This document shows, piece after piece, positions 1-5,400 of a stretch of 5,517 bases of DNA. Origin of the DNA: Pseudomonadota bacterium (lineage in GTDB: Bacteria > Pseudomonadota > Alphaproteobacteria > Acetobacterales > Acetobacteraceae). The notes under the pieces are model-generated. The model was not told the origin of the DNA and did no database searches. It saw only the letters and a program-made list of their open reading frames with translations. Every line of letters begins with the position of its first letter. Positions within the stretch are counted from its first letter, which is position 1. The position numbers and the translations under genes were made by a program. The stretch is taken from positions 1-5,517 of the forward strand of contig JAJXSZ010000204.1 in NCBI GenBank assembly GCA_021784255.1, read 5' to 3'.

Positions 1-99
1 GACGCGGGCGGTAATACCGGGATACGGCGGTTCGGATCATGGCGGCAGCGAAGCGCGAAACCGCCGCACCGTCAAGGGTTCGGGACCGGCAGACTCTGC

Positions 100-113
100 T
101 TGACCCACGTCAA
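100..113. promoter_or_regulatory. FNR/FixK-type (CRP-FNR superfamily) binding site
   Basis: The 14-bp sequence TTGACCCACGTCAA is a perfect dyad, TTGAC-N4-GTCAA. It differs from the classic FNR/FixK consensus TTGAT-N4-ATCAA only at the inner base of each half. Its centre lies about 60 bp upstream of the ATG at 166, so the start point could be about 40 bp downstream of the centre, the usual class II activator spacing. I see no convincing -10 hexamer at the expected place. The half-site GTCAAGG also occurs at 71-77. Oxygen- or NO-dependent control of the downstream gene is inferred. Confidence 0.6.
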
Positions 114-165
114 GGCCGCGTCACCCTATCGGCAGCAAGCTGCTCATCGTGAGCTGGAGGATGAC

Positions 166-633
166 ATGCCGAAACAGCAACGGCTTCTGGTGGTGATTGC
201 GGACGGCGCGAATGCGCGGTTCCTGCGGCAGACGCCGCACGACACGTTGCATCAGGATCGGGTGTTCGAGGCCGGCGCCGCCCACCAGCGCGCCTCCGAC
301 CTTCGCACCGACGGGCCGGGGGCCAGCTTCCACACCGGTTCGTCCGCGCATCACGCGATCGCGCCGAAGCACGATCCGAAGGAGTTGGAGAAGGAGAAAT
401 TCGCCGCCTTCGTCGCCGGCGAGATCGACGCGGCGGTCGGCGCGCAGAGCTGGGACGCGCTGGTTGTCGTGGCCCCCGCGCACACCATGGCGGTGCTGCG
501 CGAACGGCTCGGCCCGGCGGCGAAGGCGATCCTCGCCGGCGCGGTCGAGAAGGATCTGGTCAAGACCCCAACCGACGAACTGGTGTCGCACCTGCGCAAC
601 TTCATCCCGGTGGTGCTGCGCCCGATGGCATGA
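166..633 (+). CDS. Host attachment family protein (Host_attach / COG5622)
   Basis: Predicted 155-residue soluble cytoplasmic protein with no signal peptide or membrane segment. It follows the family pattern: an N-terminal strand with the alanine-aspartate motif (LLVVIADGANARFL, residues 6-19); a central polar region with DLRTDGPG (about 46-53) and a histidine-rich stretch (HTGSSAHHAIAPKHDP, 56-71); a hydrophobic strand followed by a proline (LVVVAPAHTMAVLRERL, about 99-115); and a C-terminal EKDLVKTPTDEL segment (127-138). The family is annotated as 'required for attachment to host cells', but that name comes from limited work and the biochemical role is unknown. Its fold has been linked to bacterial eRF1-like (baeRF) proteins. 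I chose ATG 166 because GGAGG at 156-160 sits five bases upstream. The frame stays open to the left edge, but the residues before 166 do not resemble the family. The gene is monocistronic, preceded by the FNR-type palindrome at 100-113, and its last 32 bp overlap the LysR gene on the other strand. Confidence 0.85.
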   Translation: MPKQQRLLVVIADGANARFLRQTPHDTLHQDRVFEAGAAHQRASDLRTDGPGASFHTGSSAHHAIAPKHDPKELEKEKFAAFVAGEIDAAVGAQSWDALVVVAPAHTMAVLRERLGPAAKAILAGAVEKDLVKTPTDELVSHLRNFIPVVLRPMA

Positions 634-1546
634 CGTCCCGGGGCGTGACGCCGAAGCTCGTGGCGATGTGGCGCGCGAGCGCGCCGGTCACCGGCTGCGC
701 CGGGTTCTCGGCCTGGAGCAACAGGATCGAGAACTCGGGCAGCGGCGGCAGGCCCTCGTCCGGGCGCAGCGCACGCAGCCCCGCCGGCAGCCAGGCCAGC
801 ATGGAGACGGTGATCGCGAGCCCCGCCAGCACCGGCGCATGGGTGCCGATCTGCGTCCCCGACGTGTAGGCGACGCGCCAGCGCCTGCCCGCCATCTCCA
901 GCGCATCCAGCGCCGCCCGCCGCCAGGACAGCGAGTGCGGCGAGGCACCGTCGTCGTGCGCGAGGGCGAGCGGGATCGGATCCATGCGGTGCGGCGGCAC
1001 GCCATGCGCCGGCGCACGCTCCGCCGTCACCCATGCCAGGGGGCTGCGCCACAACTCGAGCGCCGGCCAGTCGCGCGGCACCGCGCCCTCGCTTGCCAGC
1101 GTGAGGTCGAGCTCGCCGGCACGCAGCTTTTCGACCAGCACCTCGGATTCCATGCACACCACATCGACCTCGACGGCGGGGTGGCTGTCGGCGAAGCCGC
1201 GCAGGATCGGCGGCAGCCAGCGCAGCGCGTAATCGTCCGGCGTGCCGAGCCGCACCGTGCCCGCCACCGCTGGCTCGCGAAACGCGTTCCAGATACCGTC
1301 ATTGGCCGCCAGCATGTCGCGCGCGCGGTCGAGCAGGAACCGCCCATGCGCGGTCAGCGCCACGCGCCCGCCCTTGCTGCGTACCAGCACGCGCACGCCG
1401 AGCAGCGCCTCCAGCCGCTGCATCTGCATCGAGACCGCGGCCTGCGTGCGCCCGACGCGCTGGGCCGCGCGGGTGAAGCTGCCCTCCTCGGCGATGCAGG
1501 TGAAGCTGCGCAGGAGGTCGGGGTCAATCGCGCGGGGAACGGTCAT
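602..1546 (-). CDS. LysR-family regulator, LrhA/VtlR-like subgroup
   Basis: Predicted 314-residue DNA-binding transcription regulator of normal length for the family. The N-terminal winged helix-turn-helix spans about residues 6-65: IDPDLLRSF, then SFTRAAQRVGRTQAAVSMQMQRLEALLG, then LTAHGRFLL. The rest is a periplasmic-binding-protein-like effector domain. The subgroup is suggested by LGTPDDYALRWLPP after the linker helix, the PIPLALAHD strand, GRRWRVAYTS and the closing GLPPLPEFSILLL. Several of these resemble E. coli LrhA as I remember it. The effector is unknown. ATG 1546 is preferred, since the helix-turn-helix begins a few residues later; it has no visible Shine-Dalgarno, so a very short leader is possible. 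TTG 1576 would add ten residues of no family character. The gene is divergent from the DUF1127 gene (99 bp between starts) and probably controls it and itself. Its 3' end runs 32 bp into the host attachment gene, leaving no room for a separate terminator. Confidence 0.92.
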   Translation of the reverse strand: MTVPRAIDPDLLRSFTCIAEEGSFTRAAQRVGRTQAAVSMQMQRLEALLGVRVLVRSKGGRVALTAHGRFLLDRARDMLAANDGIWNAFREPAVAGTVRLGTPDDYALRWLPPILRGFADSHPAVEVDVVCMESEVLVEKLRAGELDLTLASEGAVPRDWPALELWRSPLAWVTAERAPAHGVPPHRMDPIPLALAHDDGASPHSLSWRRAALDALEMAGRRWRVAYTSGTQIGTHAPVLAGLAITVSMLAWLPAGLRALRPDEGLPPLPEFSILLLQAENPAQPVTGALARHIATSFGVTPRDVMPSGAAPPG

Positions 1547-1645
1547 AGAATAAGAATGTCTGATTGACGAAATCAAATCAAATAGTTTTCATTATTTATC
1601 GGCCGCCGGTATGAAACGCGCGAAACCCGAACGACGGAGCTTCCC
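1547..1645. promoter_or_regulatory. Divergent LysR / DUF1127 promoter and operator region
   Basis: The part from about 1547 to 1600 is markedly AT-rich compared with the GC-rich genes around it, as expected for a shared promoter. It holds an inverted repeat TGATT-N5-AATCA at 1561-1575, with AATCA repeated at 1576-1580, and a second dyad AAATA-N8-TATTT at 1580-1597. Both are plausible LysR operator pieces. A TTGACG hexamer at 1564-1569, inside the first dyad, could be the -35 box of the rightward promoter. The best -10 match downstream (CATTAT, 1590-1595) is 20 bp away, longer than ideal, which would suit activator-dependent transcription. No exact T-N11-A LysR box centred on these dyads was found, so operator assignment is tentative. 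Confidence 0.5.
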
Positions 1646-1816
1646 ATGCGTATCACCACCCATAAGCGGCTCGGCGGCATCGGCCGGGCGCTCGCGCGGG
1701 CGGCCAACCAGCTCGCGCGCCCGCGGCTCGCCCCCCGCGACGAGCGGATGCTGAAGGATCTTGGCCTTTCTGCGGCCCAGGCGGACTGGGTCGCGAGCCA
1801 CCGCGCACCCCGCTGA
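1646..1816 (+). CDS. DUF1127 family small protein (YjiS-like)
   Basis: Predicted 56-residue, arginine-rich basic protein. It starts at ATG 1646 with CGGAG at 1635-1639 six bases upstream, and stops at TGA 1814-1816. The C-terminal half carries the DUF1127 signature: LAPRDERMLKDLGLS (residues 28-42), the helix normally written as 'D-R-x-L-x-D-I/L-G-L-S'. A basic N-terminal segment with LARAANQLARPRL precedes it. From memory of the literature, alphaproteobacterial DUF1127 proteins take part in RNA binding/turnover, stress response or phosphate metabolism; the function of this copy is not determined by sequence. Its position divergent from an LrhA/VtlR-like LysR gene suggests it is that regulator's target. 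It is a single-gene unit followed by a strong hairpin at 1825-1861. Length and base composition are normal for the family. Confidence 0.8.
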   Translation: MRITTHKRLGGIGRALARAANQLARPRLAPRDERMLKDLGLSAAQADWVASHRAPR

Positions 1817-1824
1817 GCGGGGCC

Positions 1825-1861
1825 GCTGCCGGAACCGACGTGGCGCGCCGGTTCCGGCAGC
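1825..1861. terminator. GC-rich hairpin between convergent genes, probable bidirectional terminator
   Basis: A perfect 13-bp stem (1825-1837 pairing with 1849-1861) closes an 11-base loop; its core is CTGCCGGAACC / GGTTCCGGCAG. It begins 8 bp after the DUF1127 stop and lies about 60 bp past the stop of the convergent MocR gene. There is no T-tract on either strand, so it is not a classic intrinsic terminator, but strong T-less hairpins at convergent ends are common in GC-rich genomes. It could also act as a 3' stabiliser of either mRNA. Confidence 0.55.
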
Positions 1862-1922
1862 ACGTCCCACCGGGCGACGCCATTGGCTTGCGTGCTTGCT
1901 GGCCGGCCGGCGCGGCCGCGGA

Positions 1923-3308
1923 TCACGCCTCGCGCAGCGCCTCGGCGATCCGCGTGGCGACGGTGGGCGCATCGGCGGGATCGACCGCGGCGAAGCTGAG
2001 CCGCAGGCGCGGTTCGCTGGCCTCGGCGGGAAACCAGGCGCGCCCGGGCGAGACCAGCACCTGGCGCCGCGCCGCCGCCCGCGCCACCGCCTCGTCGTCC
2101 GCCTCGCCAGGCAGGCGCAGCCAGAGATGCAGCCCGCCCGCGGGCAGCGTATCGAGACAGGTGGACCCGAGCACGTCGCACAGCGCCGCCGCCAGCGCGT
2201 CGCGCCGCGCCCGCAGCGCCGCGTGCAGCCGCCGCAGATGCCGCGGCCAGCTTGGCGCCGTCAGCAGGTTCAGCGCGGTTTCCTGAAGCAGGGCGGGGAC
2301 GAAGAAATCCACCGCCACGCGCGCCGCGCGCAGCCGTTCGAACGCCGCCCCGCGCACGCGCAAGGCGCCGACGCGCAGCCCCGGGGCGGCGCATTTGGTA
2401 AGCGACCGCAACAGAATCACATGCCCCTGCGGGTCGTCGGCGGCGAGCGGCGGGGGCGTGGCCGCGAAGCCGAAATCGCGCGCCCAATCGTCCTCGAGGA
2501 TGAACAGCCCGTGCCGGCGCGCGAGCTCCATCACCGCGGCGCGTCGCGCGGGGGTGAGCGAGGCGCCGGTCGGATTGGCATGCGTCGGCTGCAGGTAGAG
2601 CAGGCGGGCGCCGCTCGCGTGCAGCGCCGCTGCCAGCGCCTCCGGCCGCACGCCCTCGCCATCGGTCGGCACGGGCACCACCACCAGGCCCGCGGCGCGG
2701 GCCGCCAGCAGTGCCCCGAGATAGGTCGGGCTCTCCATCAGCACCGGGCTCCCGGGCGCGGCCAGACCCTGGAAGGCGGCGGCGAGCGCCGGCTGCGTGC
2801 CGGGGCAGACGATCACCTCATGCTCCGGGCAGCCGATCGAGGCCGCGAACCAGCGCCGCAGCGCCGGCAGCCCGGTGCCGGGCATACGGTCCCATACCCC
2901 GGGCTGGCGCAGCGCGCGGGCGGCGGCGACGTCGAGCAGCGAGGTCGCACGCAGCTCCGGCGGCAGGTAGCCGACATGCAGCGCGAAGGTCCCGGCCGGC
3001 GGCAGCTCCGAGAGGGTGAGCAGATCCGCTGCCCCGGCGCGCGCGGGGCCGAGAGCCAGCGTCTGCCAGAGCGTGTCGCCGCCAGCCGCCGGCGCGGGCA
3101 GGGCGGCGACGAAGGTGCCGCGGCCGGGGAAGGATTCCAGCACGCCCTCGCGCGCCAGTTGGCGCAGGGCCTGTTGCACCGTGGCCGGCCCCACGCCCAT
3201 GTCGCGCATCAACGCGCGCACCGAGGGCAGGGCGGCGCCGGGCGGCAGGGCGGTGGCGCGGTGGCGCAGGGCTTGCGCGATCCGCGCGGTGCTGTTATCG
3301 GTTTTCAT
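1923..3308 (-). CDS. MocR-type GntR regulator with PLP aminotransferase domain
   Basis: Predicted 461-residue fusion, the usual length for MocR/PdxR regulators. Residues 1-70 form a GntR winged helix-turn-helix: LPSVRALMRDMGVGPATVQQALRQL, then the wing EGVLESFPGRGTFV. A proline/alanine-rich linker follows. From about residue 100 the protein is a fold-type I aminotransferase: GLPALRRWFAASIG, a PGTQPALAAAFQGL nucleotide-loop helix, the THANPTG motif, EDDWARDF, and SLTKCAAPGLRVG, whose lysine (K305, codon 2394-2396) should form the Schiff base with PLP. In this family the PLP fold senses PLP or an amino-acid/amine adduct rather than catalysing metabolism. ATG 3308 is chosen because the GntR domain begins directly after it. 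The frame stays open upstream to about 3869, but that stretch is antisense to the exporter gene and has no domain. No clear Shine-Dalgarno is visible. The gene is divergent from lysE–phzF, 54 bp apart, and most likely controls that operon and itself. The ligand cannot be read from the sequence. Confidence 0.93.
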   Translation of the reverse strand: MKTDNSTARIAQALRHRATALPPGAALPSVRALMRDMGVGPATVQQALRQLAREGVLESFPGRGTFVAALPAPAAGGDTLWQTLALGPARAGAADLLTLSELPPAGTFALHVGYLPPELRATSLLDVAAARALRQPGVWDRMPGTGLPALRRWFAASIGCPEHEVIVCPGTQPALAAAFQGLAAPGSPVLMESPTYLGALLAARAAGLVVVPVPTDGEGVRPEALAAALHASGARLLYLQPTHANPTGASLTPARRAAVMELARRHGLFILEDDWARDFGFAATPPPLAADDPQGHVILLRSLTKCAAPGLRVGALRVRGAAFERLRAARVAVDFFVPALLQETALNLLTAPSWPRHLRRLHAALRARRDALAAALCDVLGSTCLDTLPAGGLHLWLRLPGEADDEAVARAAARRQVLVSPGRAWFPAEASEPRLRLSFAAVDPADAPTVATRIAEALREA

Positions 3309-3362
3309 GTCAATTCGTAGTAACGTTATCGTTTTCGGGCGTGCGCTGCAACCGGGGGCGCG
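3309..3362. promoter_or_regulatory. Divergent MocR / lysE–phzF promoter region with palindromes
   Basis: This 54-bp gap must carry both promoters. It contains the perfect palindrome TAACGTTA at 3321-3328, overlapped by a second dyad AACG-TTAT-CGTT at 3322-3333, in a locally AT-richer patch. These are reasonable operator candidates for the adjacent GntR-type regulator. Read leftward, GATAAC (3330-3325) matches four of six bases of a -10 box and would give a very short leader for the regulator gene. No good -35/-10 pair is visible for the rightward operon, which suggests activation by the MocR protein. Promoter positions are inferred. Confidence 0.45.
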
Positions 3363-3962
3363 ATGAACGCCGGTTTCGTCGGCCTGCTGCTGTTCGCCGT
3401 CGTCATGGCGGCAACGCCCGGCCCCAACAACGTCATGGTCACCGCCGCCGCCGCGCGCTTCGGCCTGCGCCGGACGGTGGCCCATATCGGCGGCGTGGGG
3501 GTCGGCTTCGCCGTCATGCTCCTGCTCACCGGCATCGGGCTCGGCGCCGTCTTCGTTGCGGTGCCGATCCTGCGCCGGGTGCTGGCGCTCGCGAGCATGG
3601 CCTGGATGCTGTGGCTGGCCGTCGCGATCGCGCGCGCGGCGGCACCGGGGGAGGGCGCTGCCGCGGCGCGCCCCTTCACCTTCCTGCAGGCGGCGCTGTT
3701 CCAATGGGTCAACCCGAAAGCGTGGATGATCGCCGTCACCGTGGTGGCGACCCGCGCCACCGCCGGCCCGGCCTGGCTCTCGGCCCTGGTCATCGCCCTG
3801 GTGTTCCTCGGCGTCACGCTGCCCATCGTTGCCACCTGGGCCGCGGCCGGGCATGCGCTCGGGCGGCATCTCACCGGACCGTGGTTCCGCCTCTTCAACG
3901 TCGCGATGGCGATCCTGCTCGTCATCTCGCTGCTGCCCCTGATCCCGGAGTTCCTGGCATGA
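3363..3962 (+). CDS. LysE/RhtB family amino-acid exporter
   Basis: Predicted 199-residue inner-membrane protein, the usual size for LysE/RhtB/CadD-type exporters, which export amino acids or related small molecules using the proton motive force. About six hydrophobic segments are visible: residues 4-17, 38-62, 66-90, 119-134, 138-163 and 174-195. Family hallmarks are ATPGPNN (17-23) at the end of the first segment, the glycine-rich IGGVGVGF (42-49), and FQWVNPKAWM (113-122) with the conserved N-P-K at 117-119. The substrate cannot be inferred from sequence. ATG 3363 is placed at the start of the first membrane helix, with a G-run at 3354-3358 as a weak ribosome binding site. Its stop overlaps the start of the PhzF gene (ATGA at 3959-3962), so the two are translationally coupled. 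The gene is divergent from the MocR regulator, a recurring pairing in proteobacteria, and is probably induced through it. Confidence 0.92.
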   Translation: MNAGFVGLLLFAVVMAATPGPNNVMVTAAAARFGLRRTVAHIGGVGVGFAVMLLLTGIGLGAVFVAVPILRRVLALASMAWMLWLAVAIARAAAPGEGAAAARPFTFLQAALFQWVNPKAWMIAVTVVATRATAGPAWLSALVIALVFLGVTLPIVATWAAAGHALGRHLTGPWFRLFNVAMAILLVISLLPLIPEFLA

Positions 3963-4888
3963 GTGCTGTTCCCACGAGAGAGATTGCCTACGTCACGCTG
4001 GATGTTTTCACGACGCAACGGTTCGGCGGCAACCCGCTGGCGGTGATCACGGATGCGCGCGGCCTCGATACGGCAGCGATGCAGATGATCGCCCGCGAGT
4101 TCAACTATTCCGAGACCACCTTCGTGCTTCCGCCCTGCGACGGCGCCAACACCGCCGCGGTGCGCATCTTCACGCCGCGGGCGGAGCTGCCCTTCGCCGG
4201 CCATCCCAATGTCGGCACCGGCTTCGTGCTGGCGGGCATGGGACGCCTGTTCGGCCGCGCGCCGGGCGAGGTGCTGCGCTTCGAGGAAAAGGCGGGGCTG
4301 GTGCCGGTGCGCATCCTCCGCGCGGGCGGGCGCGTCGCCGGCGCCGAGCTGACCGCACCCGAGCGCCTCAGCCGCGGCAGGACGCTGGCGGTGGAATCCG
4401 CCGCCGCCTGCCTCGGCCTTCCGCCGAGCGCGATCGTGACGTCATCGCACCGACCCGAGGTCGCCTCGGTCGGCCTCGCCTTCCTCTGCGTCGAGCTCGC
4501 GGACCGCGCGGCGCTCGCGCTCGCCGCCCCGCGCGCCGAGCTGTTTGCCCGCGAGCTGCTGCCGATCGGCACCGACGCGATCATGCTCTACATGCGCGAT
4601 GGCGGGCGCGGTCCCGGCGCGTTGCGCGCGCGCGTGTTCGCGCCGCTGCATGGTGTCACCGAGGACCCCGCGACCGGCAGCGCCGGCGCCGCGCTTGCCG
4701 CCCTGCTCACCGATCTCGACCCCGCGGCGGAAGGCGAGTGGCGTTACGACATCATCCAGGGCGAAGAGATGGGCCGGCCCAGCCGGCTCGAGGCGGCGGT
4801 GCAGAAACGCAACGGAACCGTCACCGAGACGCGCATCGGTGGTGCCTGCGCGCCGGTGATGCGCGGCACGCTCACCCTGGACGGCTAG
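3959..4888 (+). CDS. PhzF family isomerase/epimerase-like protein
   Basis: Predicted 309-residue cytosolic enzyme, slightly longer than a typical PhzF-fold protein, which has two diaminopimelate-epimerase-like halves. The N-terminal half has LDVFTTQRFGGNPLAV (14-29), then NYSETTFV with the glutamate E52 that corresponds to the catalytic Glu of PhzF, then FTPRAELPFAGHPNVGTG with H82. The C-terminal half has GVTEDPATGSAGAALAALL, where D236 and S241 match the conserved Asp and Ser, and ends with QGEEMGRPSRLEA. The active-site set therefore looks complete. True PhzF isomerises trans-2,3-dihydro-3-hydroxyanthranilate in phenazine synthesis, but no other phz gene is visible here. Most family members in such contexts are uncharacterised isomerases, so the phenazine label should not be taken literally. 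It starts in an ATGA overlap with the exporter and is second in that operon. A role in converting the exported compound, or an analogue of it, is inferred from this coupling. Confidence 0.92.
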   Translation: MSAVPTREIAYVTLDVFTTQRFGGNPLAVITDARGLDTAAMQMIAREFNYSETTFVLPPCDGANTAAVRIFTPRAELPFAGHPNVGTGFVLAGMGRLFGRAPGEVLRFEEKAGLVPVRILRAGGRVAGAELTAPERLSRGRTLAVESAAACLGLPPSAIVTSSHRPEVASVGLAFLCVELADRAALALAAPRAELFARELLPIGTDAIMLYMRDGGRGPGALRARVFAPLHGVTEDPATGSAGAALAALLTDLDPAAEGEWRYDIIQGEEMGRPSRLEAAVQKRNGTVTETRIGGACAPVMRGTLTLDG

Positions 4889-4899
4889 AGCGGCCGCCG

Positions 4900-4930
4900 A
4901 TCTGCCTGAGCCGCGCAGGCTCAGACGGAT
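4900..4930. terminator. Hairpin between convergent phzF-like and holC genes
   Basis: CTGAGCC (4906-4912) pairs with GGCTCAG (4918-4924) around a five-base loop. After one C·A mismatch the stem extends outward by five more pairs, including one G·T, to 4900/4930. It lies 12 bp after the PhzF-family stop and 12 bp beyond the holC stop on the other strand, so it can serve both. No T-tract follows on either side, so termination efficiency is uncertain. Confidence 0.5.
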
Positions 4931-4941
4931 TGGAGGTTGCC

Positions 4942-5400
4942 CTAGCGCGCGCGCTCCCAGCCGCGCGGGGTCTGCTGCCAGTAGGCGAGCATGTGCCCGC
5001 CCTGCTTCGCCGCAGCCCAGCGCGTGCGCGCCGCCGCCACCGCGGCCGGATCGGCGCCGTCGAACAGGTCAAACACGCGGGCGAAGGCTTCGAGCCGGAC
5101 GCTCGTCGCGCCGTCGATCAGGAACAGGAAGCGCGCGCCGTTGGGCGCGCCGTCCGATCCCGGGTCGTCGGTCGTCAGCCAGATCGGCTGCAGGTCGGCA
5201 TCGCCGGTGCGTGGCGAGCCGTGCGGCAGCCAGTCGGGCTCGGTGACCAGCCACAGCGCCGCGTCCAGCGCCTCGAGCCGTTCCTCGGAGCCGACGCGCA
5301 CCACCGCTCGCTCGCCGGCCGCGAGCGTGCGCCCGAGTAGCTGCGGCAGCGCCTGGTCCGCTCCGGTGCGCGTGAGGTGGTAGAACCCGACCTCAGCCAT
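4942..5400 (-). CDS. holC: DNA polymerase III subunit chi
   Basis: Predicted 152-residue cytosolic protein, the usual length for HolC. Chi is an accessory part of the polymerase III clamp-loader complex and binds the C-terminal tail of single-strand binding protein. The N-terminus MAEVGFYHLTRTGADQAL is characteristic, followed by LPQLLGRTLAAGERAVV, then a DAALWLVTEPDWLPHG segment, PIWLTTDD, and the strand FLFLIDGA. The closing YWQQTPRGWERA is the usual HolC tail in alphaproteobacteria. ATG 5400 is chosen because the family N-terminus begins there. GAGGCGG lies directly upstream, and the start overlaps the end of pepA by 8 bp, implying translational coupling. The frame is open further upstream to 5487, but those residues belong to pepA read in another frame. 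pepA–holC is a common housekeeping pair. The partner psi subunit (holD) is not in the window. Confidence 0.93.
   Translation of the reverse strand: MAEVGFYHLTRTGADQALPQLLGRTLAAGERAVVRVGSEERLEALDAALWLVTEPDWLPHGSPRTGDADLQPIWLTTDDPGSDGAPNGARFLFLIDGATSVRLEAFARVFDLFDGADPAAVAAARTRWAAAKQGGHMLAYWQQTPRGWERAR

Noticed and set aside
1..99. Possible leftward gene start at 40 (minus strand, MIRTAVSRYYRPR to the edge) or a gene tail ending at TAA 12-14 on the + strand
   Set aside because: Only about 13 codons are visible for the leftward frame and it has no ribosome binding site; the + tail is a few codons. Neither can be told from chance. I see nothing else in this stretch.
100..165. Earlier TTG start (100) for the host attachment protein
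   Set aside because: ATG 166 has a well-spaced GGAGG and begins the family homology. The TTG start would place the FNR-like palindrome inside the gene.
197..1567. Open frame of about 456 codons on the + strand across the host attachment and LysR genes
   Set aside because: Arginine-rich low-complexity translation crossing two real genes in other frames; typical high-GC artefact.
1761..3320. Open frame of about 519 codons on the + strand opposite the MocR gene
   Set aside because: It is the antisense shadow of a clearly recognisable GntR/aminotransferase gene in high-GC DNA. Its translation is rich in Arg, Gly and Gln with no domain.
3309..3869. N-terminal extension of the MocR frame upstream of 3308
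   Set aside because: The extension is antisense to the LysE gene, has no domain, and the GntR domain starts directly after ATG 3308.
3959..4888. Reading the PhzF-family gene as evidence of phenazine synthesis
   Set aside because: No other phz gene is present, and PhzF-fold proteins are widespread in bacteria that make no phenazines.
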